DNA of 64,000 nucleotides from assembly GCF_000969825.1 (NCBI RefSeq), contig NZ_KQ033919.1, positions 1,114,005 to 1,178,004 of the forward strand, written 5' to 3'. Under the pieces are notes generated by a model. That model saw only the letters and a list, made by a program, of their open reading frames with translations. It searched no databases and had not been told where the DNA came from. This DNA is from Parabacteroides gordonii MS-1 = DSM 23371 (GTDB taxonomy: Bacteria; Bacteroidota; Bacteroidia; Bacteroidales; Tannerellaceae). Positions 36,710 to 45,594 of the stretch are shown here, in pieces; positions within the stretch are counted from its first letter, which is position 1, and the number at the start of each line of letters is the position of its first letter. Both the position numbers and the translations under genes were made by a program.

Positions 36710-37561
36710 ATGGCAAAAGACCCGACCCAGAAGGCGAAGCTCACGCTCAAAGCCCTCGACCTGACATTTACTCAGGACGTCACAAACGATCGTTACTTGC
36801 AACCCAAGTTGCAAAAATGTCTGAAAATGCGCGACTTGGCCAGCGAAGTAGCGGCCCTCAGCACCCGCCAGGAAGATGTGGACGAAATTACCCGCACGGG
36901 TAATCTGCTGATGGAGCGCATGATGTGGTACCTCTCTTCCGGTTATAGCGTCAGTACCCTGCTGGGCTATTTCCGCCCCACCTCCCAGGGTGTTTTCCTC
37001 GAAAGCGAACTCATGTCGGCACCCGACCGCAAACGCATTAAGCTAGGTGTGGCCTACTCCATGAGCCAGGAAATGCGTCAGGCGTTCGACGAAGCCGAAA
37101 TAGATGTCGATATACAGATGTCTGTGTCCGGCCCGCAACTGTTTATGGTGGTCAGTGCACAAGACGCACAAAACCCCGCAGCCGCTGCCCGTGGCGAAGG
37201 CATGCCGATCAGTGCCGGGCAGACCTGCGTTATTAAAGGCAAACATATCAAGGTGGGCGGCGAAGGTAGCCAGATCGGTGTCACCATCCGGCGCACCGAC
37301 GGCGATTCGGGCGAAACATTCTTCTTCCCCACAGCTAAACTCTATCCCAACACCCCTACGCAGGTAGGTTTTGTGCTCCCCGCAACAGCTCCCGACGGCT
37401 CTGTCTGGAACGTGACGCTCTGCACGCAGCTAGGCAGCAACGGCGCAGCCCCACTGAAAACACCCCGCACGGCAACGATGCCCGACAACTTCGTGGTAGG
37501 CGATGTGGCCGATACTCCCGGAGGTGGCGGTGGTGAAGACGACAGACCTGTGATAGAATAA
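36710..37561 (+). CDS. HU-HIG protein: HU-like domain, Ig-like (DUF4469-type) domain and Gly-rich tail
   Basis: 283-residue protein. Residues about 1-125 form a divergent HU-like DNA-binding domain (KLTLKALDLTFTQDVTNDRY, RTGNLLMERMMWYLSSGYSV, FLESELMSAPDRKRIKLGVA). Residues about 135-265 look like an Ig-like/DUF4469 domain (ISAGQTCVIKGKHIKVGGEG, TFFFPTAKLYPNTPTQVGFV). The end is GGGGGEDDRPVIE, sharing its last ten residues with the HU-HIG protein at 23750-24196. It has no signal peptide, so it is cytoplasmic. It is the first gene of the fimbrial-type locus, directly behind the candidate inverton. It may control or organise that locus, but this is inference. Base composition is more G/C-rich than the downstream fimbrillin gene. 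Confidence 0.8.
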   Translation: MAKDPTQKAKLTLKALDLTFTQDVTNDRYLQPKLQKCLKMRDLASEVAALSTRQEDVDEITRTGNLLMERMMWYLSSGYSVSTLLGYFRPTSQGVFLESELMSAPDRKRIKLGVAYSMSQEMRQAFDEAEIDVDIQMSVSGPQLFMVVSAQDAQNPAAAARGEGMPISAGQTCVIKGKHIKVGGEGSQIGVTIRRTDGDSGETFFFPTAKLYPNTPTQVGFVLPATAPDGSVWNVTLCTQLGSNGAAPLKTPRTATMPDNFVVGDVADTPGGGGGEDDRPVIE

Positions 37562-37565
37562 AGAA

Positions 37566-37652
37566 AACCGCGCGCATCACGTGATAGTAATCGCGCGCTT
37601 CGCGCGATGGCTATCACGCACCTCACGCGAAAGGGATCACGCGCATCGCGCG
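37566..37652. repeat. Cluster of G/C-rich CGCG palindromes
   Basis: Directly after the HU-HIG stop, variants of ATCGCGCG and ATCACGCG recur. The best palindrome is ATCGCGCG (37590-37597) with CGCGCGAT (37601-37608) around a 3-base loop. A second is GATCACGCGCATCGCGCGATT (37635-37655). The composition contrasts sharply with the flanks. It may serve as a terminator or attenuator between the HU-HIG and fimbrillin genes. Confidence 0.6.
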
Positions 37653-37714
37653 ATTACCAGTTGAATAGACAAGCATTTTTTAGAAACACTATTATTAATA
37701 ATTAAGTCAAACAA

Positions 37715-38914
37715 ATGAAAATGAAATCAATCTTTCTGTCCATGCTGGCAATAGCGGCATTGGCAAGTTGTACAACGGAGAATTTTAACATCGATCCCCC
37801 GGGACCGCAAAATGGTGATAAAATGGAGGTCAAACTGACTATCAGTAGTGGCCCGTTGGGCACAAGAGCAGGTACAAGCGGCACCCCAGCCGACAATGCC
37901 GGTGATAAAACGATCAATGACATTACCGTATTCGGTGTGAGTCAGGCTGGCGCTATCATCACTAAAAAGTATTTTGACAATACAACCGGTTTAGCTGATG
38001 GAACCCCAGGTACTGGTACTAAGACAACAACCTTTACAACAACAGACCAGGCAGAGTCTATTTACATAATAGCCAATATCGGTGAGGATTTGACACAACA
38101 AACTCCCGCCCCCGGTCAGTTTTTTTCTGTCAATACGCTAACATCCTTGCAGACTGCTACAGTGTCCCTGCTTGATAATACGAATCCTAAACAAACACAA
38201 GGTAAGGTCTTAATGTCAGGTAATAATACGGTAAGCAATAAAACAGACGGTCATGCAGATGCCAATGTCACCTTAAACTTCATCGCTTCAAAAATCATTT
38301 TGAAATCACTTGTAAGAGGGACGACGAGCCTGGGGACCTATGATACAGATTTCAAGTTGACAAAAGCTATCATGTCACATGTGAATACAAGTGCATATTA
38401 TATCGGGGATGGAACCACAAACTCTTTTATCGGTTTACCAAATGGTGCGATAACAAGAAATCTGATTACACCTGTATTTGCAACCGGTCTACCCAATAGT
38501 CCAGGTGGAGAAACAACAGTTACAGATTTCAGTCAAAATATTACAGTTGCTCCTGGAGGTTTTGACCCGAGTGGCCAGATTGATGACATCGGCTATTGGT
38601 ATGTTTTCGAGAATCCGACAACAAGCACAACTAATACAACCTTATTGATCGAATACCAGTATAAGGAAAATGTGGGTGATGTTAACATGACGACGTACTA
38701 TTTCCCCGTAACCTTCAGTACTAGCGATAAAGGTGCGATCGAGCCGGGTAAAGCCTATGCGGTCACTGTGACATTTAATGGAAGCTTCCTGCCTGGAGAT
38801 GGTGGTGGCGGTGGTGTCCCGGATCCGGATACTGAAGTCATTCCCACAGATGTCGCGGTAACCGTTACACCGACAGACTGGAGTGATGCTACCGTCAATA
38901 AGCCATTCAATTAA
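37715..38914 (+). CDS. Major fimbrillin-like surface lipoprotein (FimA/Mfa1 type)
   Basis: 399-residue protein resembling the shaft subunits of type V pili. The N-terminus is a lipoprotein signal (MKMKSIFLSMLAIAALASC). The mature protein has an N-terminal extension with LGTRAGTSG, containing the Arg site where such precursors are cut to expose the donor-strand groove. This is followed by the beta-rich fimbrillin pattern INDITVFGVSQAG, SIYIIANIGEDL and ANVTLNFIASKIILKSL. A Gly-rich linker (GDGGGGG) precedes the C-terminal strand VAVTVTPTDWSD, a plausible donor strand. Position and size suggest it is the main subunit of the structure built by this locus. Confidence 0.82.
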   Translation: MKMKSIFLSMLAIAALASCTTENFNIDPPGPQNGDKMEVKLTISSGPLGTRAGTSGTPADNAGDKTINDITVFGVSQAGAIITKKYFDNTTGLADGTPGTGTKTTTFTTTDQAESIYIIANIGEDLTQQTPAPGQFFSVNTLTSLQTATVSLLDNTNPKQTQGKVLMSGNNTVSNKTDGHADANVTLNFIASKIILKSLVRGTTSLGTYDTDFKLTKAIMSHVNTSAYYIGDGTTNSFIGLPNGAITRNLITPVFATGLPNSPGGETTVTDFSQNITVAPGGFDPSGQIDDIGYWYVFENPTTSTTNTTLLIEYQYKENVGDVNMTTYYFPVTFSTSDKGAIEPGKAYAVTVTFNGSFLPGDGGGGGVPDPDTEVIPTDVAVTVTPTDWSDATVNKPFN

Positions 38915-38926
38915 TCAGCTCAAACC

Positions 38927-39057
38927 GAATATCAGCCAAAATCAAACACTGCCATAGCGGACTCGATCTGCCCACTCATCCTACGCATTACACATTCGTG
39001 TTGTAACGATCCCGGGCTTGTCCGGGGATGACAGGAAGATGATTTTGGCTGATATTC
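38927..39057 (+). promoter_or_regulatory. Long-range hairpin region between the major fimbrillin and downstream genes
   Basis: GAATATCAGCCAAAATCA (38927-38944) is perfectly inverted at 39040-39057, 95 bp away. Within the loop lie a second, REP-like palindrome (TCCCGGGCTTGTCCGGGGA near 39010-39028) and a weaker TTACAC/GTGTTGTAA pair. There is no T-tract. Such a structure could reduce read-through after the major subunit or protect the upstream mRNA. Confidence 0.55.
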
Positions 39058-39127
39058 TCCTTATCTCCCTCCGGACAGACCTACTGCTCCCGGCGGAATC
39101 CTTACGATAAACACAAACAGACAAGAT

Positions 39128-40924
39128 ATGCATACGAAACATTCACACCTGTCAAAAATAAGAACGGCCGCCACCATCCTGTGTGCTGCCCTTTTCTTAT
39201 GCACCTGTAGCTACGAACGGATACCGGATGACGGCGACAACAATGGACAGGACGACGAATATACGACAGTCACCCTGAAAGTTGCCACTGCGAGCAACGA
39301 GCATACTCTTTCTACCAAAGGATTGACAGCAGATGAGGAAAACGCAATAAACAACCTATATATACTTGCTTTTCAACTCGATAAAAATGATAACCTAACC
39401 TATAGACTGAAATACTTTGCAACCGGGACACCGGTTATTGGCAGCGGCTCAGGGGATTTTACCTTTACCCTCCGCTGTAGCGTATCGGGAGCAGATACAA
39501 AGCTGCTCCTGGTCGCTAACCAAAACCCTTTTTCAAAGGTACAAATGGGCATGGCATATAATGACGTACAAGGTGTTTTAACTAATGGGGAGTTGGGTAC
39601 TGCGCTGGCATTTGCCGACACCGGGATACCGATGATCGGCTTTGCCGGCGACAGTTCTGATTCACCGCTGGAAATAAAACACAATATGACGCCCCCCACC
39701 GCCCACCTGCTGCGTGCCGTGGCACGGGTAGATGTCGGGGTAGGCACTTACAATAAAGACTATGATGTATGGGACAAAGGGAGTGTTAGTTTCAACCTGA
39801 CCCATGTATATGTATACAAACCCCAGGACAGGTATGCGCTTTTGCCGCAAACAGTGAAGTACAACATGCAGATACCCTACGTTGACACTGCTTCACCGGC
39901 AGGAAGCGTGAGTGCCCACAACTTTGAATACACTGGAGCTGCTATCACTTCCGACACCTATTGTAAATCCGAAATATACATCCCAGAATTTGCTTTTGGG
40001 GGAGGTAAAGTTTACGATACGAATCACGAAAAGCGTATGGCTCTTGTCATAGGCGGCGACTACAAGGGTACAACCTACTTCTACCGCATCGATTTCACCG
40101 ATCAGCCGACCAACGTAGCAGGGACTGAATTACAGGATGTCTTGCGCAATAAAATCTACCGCTTCACCATCACAAACGTAAGCCTTCCCGGATACACTAC
40201 TGCCGATGCGGCCTACAGCGGCAAACCGGTCGGGCTGAGTTTCACCACCAGTGTCATTCCATGGCAAGACGGAGCCTCCGGCTCACCTAACCCGGATATG
40301 TTGGTAAGAATGAATTTCAATGGAATAAACGGTACAAAAACAAATGGCAGAATGACTGATAAAGTGACCAACCTACCTGTAGATATAACTATCAAAGAGA
40401 AAACACCTTACTTTATGACGGATGATTGGAGAGAAAAGGGTATGCTTCATTATAATGATTTGCTGGGAGAAGTAGCAGACAACACCTATAACGGAACGGG
40501 TAACGGTGGCTGGTATACGGGGCCTCAGGATGCATGCAACAGAGAAGGCCCTTATGCAAAACTGGTTATCGCCCCCGACAATGCCGCAGAAAATGTCCAA
40601 TGGAGAGAGACACTTCAAGGAGCCCCCAGAAAGAGCCGTGTATTGAATGCCAAAAAAGCCTGTTGGGATTATCGTGGACAGGGACGTTCCGACTGGCGCC
40701 TGCCCAGATTGTCAGAGCTATGTCTCCTGTGGCTAAACAAGGAGGCGATCAATCAATCCAAAGGTTTTACCTCGCTCGGTGTGACAACTCAGGCCTATTG
40801 GACCGGCACGGAAGGAAATCAGAAGGGTGATGATAGGGCGTATGCTGTAAATGCGCGGGGAGAGATCTCTTTAAACTCAAAAACAGACCGATTTTCGATA
40901 AGATGCGTCCGTGAAGTCAGATAA
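39128..40924 (+). CDS. Fimbrillin-like lipoprotein with DUF1566/Lcl-like C-terminal domain
   Basis: 598-residue surface lipoprotein, signal ending LFLCTC with lipidated Cys near residue 25. Residues about 40-360 follow the pattern of minor or tip fimbrillins (INNLYILAFQLDKNDNLTYR, LLRAVARVDVGVG, LRNKIYRFTITNVSLPG). The C-terminal about 150 residues form a DUF1566/Lcl-like domain, recognised by WRLPRLSELCLLWLNKEAIN, AYWTGTEG and the terminal RFSIRCVREV. In related proteins this C-type-lectin-like module is thought to mediate binding. It is the first of four consecutive genes with this C-terminal module, so a tip adhesin or accessory subunit is likely. Confidence 0.82.
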   Translation: MHTKHSHLSKIRTAATILCAALFLCTCSYERIPDDGDNNGQDDEYTTVTLKVATASNEHTLSTKGLTADEENAINNLYILAFQLDKNDNLTYRLKYFATGTPVIGSGSGDFTFTLRCSVSGADTKLLLVANQNPFSKVQMGMAYNDVQGVLTNGELGTALAFADTGIPMIGFAGDSSDSPLEIKHNMTPPTAHLLRAVARVDVGVGTYNKDYDVWDKGSVSFNLTHVYVYKPQDRYALLPQTVKYNMQIPYVDTASPAGSVSAHNFEYTGAAITSDTYCKSEIYIPEFAFGGGKVYDTNHEKRMALVIGGDYKGTTYFYRIDFTDQPTNVAGTELQDVLRNKIYRFTITNVSLPGYTTADAAYSGKPVGLSFTTSVIPWQDGASGSPNPDMLVRMNFNGINGTKTNGRMTDKVTNLPVDITIKEKTPYFMTDDWREKGMLHYNDLLGEVADNTYNGTGNGGWYTGPQDACNREGPYAKLVIAPDNAAENVQWRETLQGAPRKSRVLNAKKACWDYRGQGRSDWRLPRLSELCLLWLNKEAINQSKGFTSLGVTTQAYWTGTEGNQKGDDRAYAVNARGEISLNSKTDRFSIRCVREVR

Positions 40925-40950
40925 TAATAACAGAAAATATAGACACACAT

Positions 40951-42597
40951 ATGATCATAAGAAGAACACCAACCCGGATATGGACAATTATCAGTGTATG
41001 CTCGCTGGGGGTGTGCACCACAGCCTGCGATAGCGGAGAGTTGCCCGGAAAAAAAGAAAACCCGGAAAATACCGAACTTCATTTTACCGCTTCCATATCC
41101 GACAGCCCGACCACCAAAACAATCTATGGAGCAAGGATGGTGGAAGGAACAGCTTTCCCGAATGGTACGCATACGTTCGGCATGTTTATCACCAACGGAA
41201 CAGGAAGCGCTTTGGCAGCCGGTTCAGAGGATAATATGCAATCTATCCTTATGAAAGGTACAAGCTCCGAATCATGGGAGTATAAAGACAAAAACAGTCA
41301 AATTATTTCCTCCCTGCAAGTAAAGCATGGGGAGACAGTTAACATAACAGGTTATTACCCTTGGGTATCCGGTGCCACTGTCAAGAATGGTGTACCTTTC
41401 GACCTGTCCGGAGATGCAACAACCTGGAAAGACTTGCTGTATTTATCTTCTCCTACCGGTTCGCAGTCGGTAACCGATGGCTACCCTATTGCGTTGACAT
41501 TCTCCCACGCCTTCTGTTGGGTGACGATCAAGCTGTCGAAATTGACGACCAATGACAATGTTGACGTTACGGCGGTCAGTCTCGAAAATAGTACCAATAG
41601 CACGAATGGCATAATGGTCAGTGGTACCATCAATCCGAAAACAGGTGATGTAAATAAGGGCGGTACTCCCGGTTCCCTTATGATAACGTGCGTCCCTGCC
41701 GTAAAAATACCCTATATAACAGATTTGAGTGTCTCACCCTCTGAGTTCAACTTCCTTGTACCGTCCTTTATGAGTGCCGGCATGAAGGACTCCGATGCTG
41801 TGATCCGCATCACGACTGAGGTGCCGGGCACGACAATCGGTGAAACAGAAGTTCTTTCATTCCCCCTTAGCTTAGCACACATGAATAATGCAAATGGAAT
41901 GTATGGCTTTGAAAAAGGCAAACACAACACATACAACGTCGTTTATAACAACTCTGAAATGGTACTCTCATTATCCGATTGGCAGGAAGTGAAGATTACA
42001 GAAGAAAAACTGGGAGAAGGAACGGTGGGGGTAACATCGGTCAATAGGAGATTTGATAATTTAAAACCATCGTTGGGGAGTTCAGAAAAAGGGTTTCGTG
42101 TGTTAACAACAGGTGATCACCAGCTCCATAGCTATCTTGGAGAAGTCGCCGAAAATAATAATGGAGAGTATTATACGTATGAAATTCCTACTGACGGGCA
42201 ACTGCCGGCACTATTTAAAGGATGGATGAAATATATGGAGGATGTACCGTTTTATCCAAACCTGACGATTGCCAAAAGCCTTGGAGCAGGAGGAGCTATG
42301 ATTCCATGGAAGGATGAAGTAACCGGAGCTCTTTTAGCTAAACAGGCTTGTATAGATCTTAGGGATGGAGGACATAAAGACTGGCGTTTGCCCAGAATAA
42401 GTGAGTTAATATTCCTTGCATATAACATTCCTGAAGGAATGAAAGACAAGGCGGATCAGCTTTGGAGTGCTACCGAATATGACCTTGATTATTGTTTTTC
42501 TACAGGTAGACTGGTAAAGAATGGCGATATATTTCCCGTAAAATCCTCCAAATATGATACTAATTATGTCCGCTGTGTCAGAGACACCGACAAATAA
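40951..42597 (+). CDS. Mfa-like fimbrillin with DUF1566/Lcl-like C-terminal domain
   Basis: 548-residue surface lipoprotein (signal ending CTTACDSG). The N-terminal part has the Mfa-like-1 fimbrillin pattern: ELHFTASISDSPTTKTIYGA, TFGMFITNGTG, VNITGYYPWVSG and HAFCWVTIKLSKL. The C-terminal about 130 residues carry the DUF1566/Lcl-like module (DLRDGGHKDWRLPRISELIF, LWSATEY, NYVRCVRDT). It starts 26 bp after the previous stop, so the two are one transcript. Probably an alternative adhesin or tip subunit; the ligand is unknown. Confidence 0.82.
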   Translation: MIIRRTPTRIWTIISVCSLGVCTTACDSGELPGKKENPENTELHFTASISDSPTTKTIYGARMVEGTAFPNGTHTFGMFITNGTGSALAAGSEDNMQSILMKGTSSESWEYKDKNSQIISSLQVKHGETVNITGYYPWVSGATVKNGVPFDLSGDATTWKDLLYLSSPTGSQSVTDGYPIALTFSHAFCWVTIKLSKLTTNDNVDVTAVSLENSTNSTNGIMVSGTINPKTGDVNKGGTPGSLMITCVPAVKIPYITDLSVSPSEFNFLVPSFMSAGMKDSDAVIRITTEVPGTTIGETEVLSFPLSLAHMNNANGMYGFEKGKHNTYNVVYNNSEMVLSLSDWQEVKITEEKLGEGTVGVTSVNRRFDNLKPSLGSSEKGFRVLTTGDHQLHSYLGEVAENNNGEYYTYEIPTDGQLPALFKGWMKYMEDVPFYPNLTIAKSLGAGGAMIPWKDEVTGALLAKQACIDLRDGGHKDWRLPRISELIFLAYNIPEGMKDKADQLWSATEYDLDYCFSTGRLVKNGDIFPVKSSKYDTNYVRCVRDTDK

Positions 42598-42620
42598 CCC
42601 ATGATATAAATAGCATAGAT

Positions 42621-44213
42621 ATGAAACAGATCATACAAACAATAAGCCTGATACTCCTTTTGGGCGCCTGTACCGACGAAACCTATACCGACACGCCCCT
42701 GTCGCAAGGGAGCAAATCCGGAGAACTCGTCCCTGTAGAACTGGCATTGAACATACAGCCAATGCAATCACCTCCCTCTGCCGACACTAAGGCCGGCGGT
42801 GATATCGTCAGTTCTACTGAGGTATGCAAAGGCATGGAGATAAGCCTGGTGAAAACCCCGGTAACCCGCGCAACCTATGAAGACGAAATAAAGAACTTCT
42901 GGGTGCTTCAGTTTGATAACATAAATCCTGATGGCAAATTAGTTTATAAGAATAATTGTACATCCGTAAAAGATGTACAATTAGTAAAATTGGGCATAGA
43001 GAACCAAAAGAGCAAGATTATCGTCATAGCAAATGCTTCGGAGCACACCTTTGACAATTTGAGTATAGATCAGACTACCCTGGCTGATTTTAATGCTCTG
43101 GGAATATCCTCCGATCAAAACGGTTTTCCCCTGTTCTATGATGCAGCCGGCAATCGTCCCATTTTTGCCGGAAGTACAAATACGGTTGTAGCAGCTAACA
43201 AACAGGCGGATATCATGCTTTATCGCACAGTAGCCCGGGTGAATGTAACTCTCACCCTGTCACAAAGCATGATAGAAAAAAATTACCAGACCTGGACCTA
43301 CCAGTTCATCCAGATCCCCAAAAAGAGCTTTTACTATTCGATAGGTCAGACTGCTGTTTTTCCGGAGGAAACTGTCGGGTATACTAATTATAAGCAACAA
43401 CCGATAACATTTCCCAGCAACGCTCCTATTACCACGTATTTACCGGTCAACCTTCAGCATTCGGTACCGTATACTTCCCCGGAAAAGCGTAGAGTCAATG
43501 CTCCTGTAGGAGCCACCTACCTTCAGATTGTAGGGGTGCAGATGGCGGGAAACGTAATTAGCCGGTCGGTAATCTACCAGATCCACATGGGAAGCAACTT
43601 CACTGACAATTATAGTGTTTCTCCCAACTACTCATACACCTACGACATCCACATAACAAACGAAAACATCGACGATTCACGTGTGATTAAATTTATCCCC
43701 GGCTACTTTGGCGGTAAACTCACAATGTATAATGATAAGGGGGTAGTGACGCAGACTCCGGGGGATGCCTCCATCTGGAGATACGAGAAGCGTAATGAGG
43801 TTTATATCAGTGATGTGAACCCTTCGGGCGGAATAAAATGGCTGAACTCCGGTTCCATGCCTGCCACCCCCAACAGCTTAATGGATGGGCGTCAGAATAC
43901 CTGGGATTTAAGACAGAGCACTGATTATCCGGCAATTGCAGGGTGTGTCGCCCTCAATGGCGCTACATTACCACCCAATATAGAAGCCATGACTTGGTAC
44001 ACACCCTCTTTCGGCCAGTCGCTCGCTATCTATGTAGGCGGGTCGAACACTCTCCAAACATTGCCTAACACATATTATTGGTCATCGACAGCTAATGGTA
44101 CGTATGCATGGGGTATACAGGTATGGACTGGCCAAAGCCCCCAGTTGTCGCCCAATGAACTCTATAACCTTCGATGCATCAAAGATTTGAATTCGGGTGA
44201 CGCAATACAATAA
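42621..44213 (+). CDS. Fimbrillin-like lipoprotein with C-terminal adhesin-type domain
   Basis: 530-residue surface lipoprotein (MKQIIQTISLILLLGAC). The N-terminal region has the minor-fimbrillin layout (EDEIKNFWVLQFDNINPDGK, KSKIIVIANASEHTFDNLS, ADIMLYRTVARVNVTLTLS). The C-terminus is a diverged member of the module found in its neighbours: GRQNTWDLRQSTDYPAIAGC, TYYWSSTANGTYAWGIQVW and NLRCIKDLN. The RLP motif seen in the neighbours is missing, so binding specificity may differ. It starts 23 bp after the upstream stop. Confidence 0.8.
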   Translation: MKQIIQTISLILLLGACTDETYTDTPLSQGSKSGELVPVELALNIQPMQSPPSADTKAGGDIVSSTEVCKGMEISLVKTPVTRATYEDEIKNFWVLQFDNINPDGKLVYKNNCTSVKDVQLVKLGIENQKSKIIVIANASEHTFDNLSIDQTTLADFNALGISSDQNGFPLFYDAAGNRPIFAGSTNTVVAANKQADIMLYRTVARVNVTLTLSQSMIEKNYQTWTYQFIQIPKKSFYYSIGQTAVFPEETVGYTNYKQQPITFPSNAPITTYLPVNLQHSVPYTSPEKRRVNAPVGATYLQIVGVQMAGNVISRSVIYQIHMGSNFTDNYSVSPNYSYTYDIHITNENIDDSRVIKFIPGYFGGKLTMYNDKGVVTQTPGDASIWRYEKRNEVYISDVNPSGGIKWLNSGSMPATPNSLMDGRQNTWDLRQSTDYPAIAGCVALNGATLPPNIEAMTWYTPSFGQSLAIYVGGSNTLQTLPNTYYWSSTANGTYAWGIQVWTGQSPQLSPNELYNLRCIKDLNSGDAIQ

Positions 44214-44223
44214 AAACATCGGC

Positions 44224-44910
44224 ATGAACTTTAAAATGGAACATATGATACATAAATTATTTATAACAGCACTCATACTTAGCCTGCTTCCAGTAGCCGC
44301 CGTCGGACAGCAATTAAAAAAGGAATTCCTGAAAGGGACTAATTCTGCTAATCCAGGCAGTGATTATGCCGTCTTCTACTCCTCAGGTATACCCGAAAGC
44401 GCCATCTGGCCCCTGGGCATGAAACTGTCGAGAAACGGTGCAACCATACGGCATACAGAATCGAAAGGGAATGGAACCAACACCAGCGTGAATGACAAAG
44501 TACCTTTCCGCTTTATCATCGCCCCGACAGAAGAGAGCGGCAAATATTGGGCGGCAGCTATGGGCTTCCATTCAGGAACAGAAGGTGATAATATGAACCT
44601 CGATCCGGATGGAACTTTTGCTTCTGGTTTTAGCGGAGGATGCAAAAATTATTCCACGACAGAATTCCCTAAAGGCAGTTGGCGCCTGCCTACCCAACGG
44701 GAGCTGATGCTGATGTGGTTGTTCAGGGAGGGAATCAATACAATTTATGCTTCACCGCCGGCAAGTAAGTTGACTGAGAATAAATACTGGAGCGCCACGG
44801 AGCAGGCGACGAACAAGGCCTGGTATATGGATTTCAATGCCACTACACCGCAATCCGGTTTTATATCAAAGACTACCGCTATGTACTTCAGATGTGTAAG
44901 AGACTTTTAA
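44224..44910 (+). CDS. Small exported protein consisting mainly of a DUF1566/Lcl-like domain
   Basis: About 228 residues from the chosen ATG at 44224. Starts at 44197 (overlapping the previous gene), 44236 and 44245 are also possible; the last gives the most compact signal peptide (MIHKLFITALILSLLPVAAV). After the signal peptide, nearly the whole protein is the DUF1566/Lcl-like module (KGSWRLPTQRELMLMWLFRE, YWSATEQATNKAWYMDF, MYFRCVRDF). Unlike its neighbours it has no fimbrillin domain and no lipobox, so it may be a secreted or assembly-bound adhesin. Confidence 0.75.
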   Translation: MNFKMEHMIHKLFITALILSLLPVAAVGQQLKKEFLKGTNSANPGSDYAVFYSSGIPESAIWPLGMKLSRNGATIRHTESKGNGTNTSVNDKVPFRFIIAPTEESGKYWAAAMGFHSGTEGDNMNLDPDGTFASGFSGGCKNYSTTEFPKGSWRLPTQRELMLMWLFREGINTIYASPPASKLTENKYWSATEQATNKAWYMDFNATTPQSGFISKTTAMYFRCVRDF

Positions 44911-44928
44911 CCTCCAAAAACGAACGAT

Positions 44929-45276
44929 ATGAACAGAATAGACATAATATTGGAAAAAGAACAAACCAATACGAGTAAAATCTTTATATATATGCTGAAC
45001 GGCCGGTTTATAGCCTTCGGCTACTCAGCCTATTATACGGCATTGCTTTGTCCCAAGGTCATAGCAAGCTGGAGCCATACCGATGCCTCTAGCTCTTTTG
45101 TCTGCATATGCATCCCCGACGAGTATCTACGCCTACTCTCCCAAAAGTATCCTACACTTGCCGACGACGAATGCATCCGGATAACTCCGCCTTTGAACAC
45201 TTACCGGCAACGCGATTATTTCAGGGAATGGCAGGAACAGCAATTGCATTCAACCCCAAAGATCGACATTGAATAA
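44929..45276 (+). CDS. Small cytoplasmic protein of unknown function
   Basis: 115-residue protein without signal peptide, starting MNRIDIILEKEQTNTSKIFI. It has a short alpha/beta look (FIYMLNGRFIAFGYSAYYTA, SSSFVCICIPDEYL) and an acidic end. I do not recognise the family. It sits 18 bp after the lectin-like gene and 36 bp before the HU gene, so it is part of the operon and its reading frame is probably real. It could be a regulator acting with the HU protein, but nothing in the sequence shows this. Confidence 0.65.
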   Translation: MNRIDIILEKEQTNTSKIFIYMLNGRFIAFGYSAYYTALLCPKVIASWSHTDASSSFVCICIPDEYLRLLSQKYPTLADDECIRITPPLNTYRQRDYFREWQEQQLHSTPKIDIE

Positions 45277-45312
45277 ACAAATAAGTATCAACAACTAATA
45301 AAACAGAACAAT

Positions 45313-45591
45313 ATGAACAAGACAACATTCATTTCCGAGTTAGCAGTGCGTACTGGCCGTCCGGTAACGGAAGTACACAAATTTGTAGACAACTTTTTTG
45401 CGCTAACCACCGAAGTTCTGGCACGTGAAGAAGAAATCGTATTCTTGCGTTTCGGCCGTTTTTATCCCCGCAAACAACTCGCACGCCCGGTACGTAACCC
45501 TAAGACCGGTGCTCCTGTCATGCTCGACGAGCGCACCACAGTTCGCTTTAAACCCGGCATAGATCTTTTCAACATAGTAAATCATAAATAA
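45313..45591 (+). CDS. HU/IHF-family DNA-binding protein
   Basis: 92-residue canonical HU-fold protein: helical N-terminus (TTFISELAVRTGRPVTEVHK), beta-arm region EEEIVFLRFGRFYPRKQLAR with the Gly-Arg-Phe turn, PVRNPKTGAPVMLDE arm and closing VRFKPGIDLFNIV. It has all features of a DNA-bending histone-like protein. Its location inside a run of surface-protein genes, 3 bp before the BACON/LRR lipoprotein gene, is unusual for a housekeeping HU. It may act locally, for example in recombination at the candidate inverton. Confidence 0.92.
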   Translation: MNKTTFISELAVRTGRPVTEVHKFVDNFFALTTEVLAREEEIVFLRFGRFYPRKQLARPVRNPKTGAPVMLDERTTVRFKPGIDLFNIVNHK

Positions 45592-45594
45592 AAC

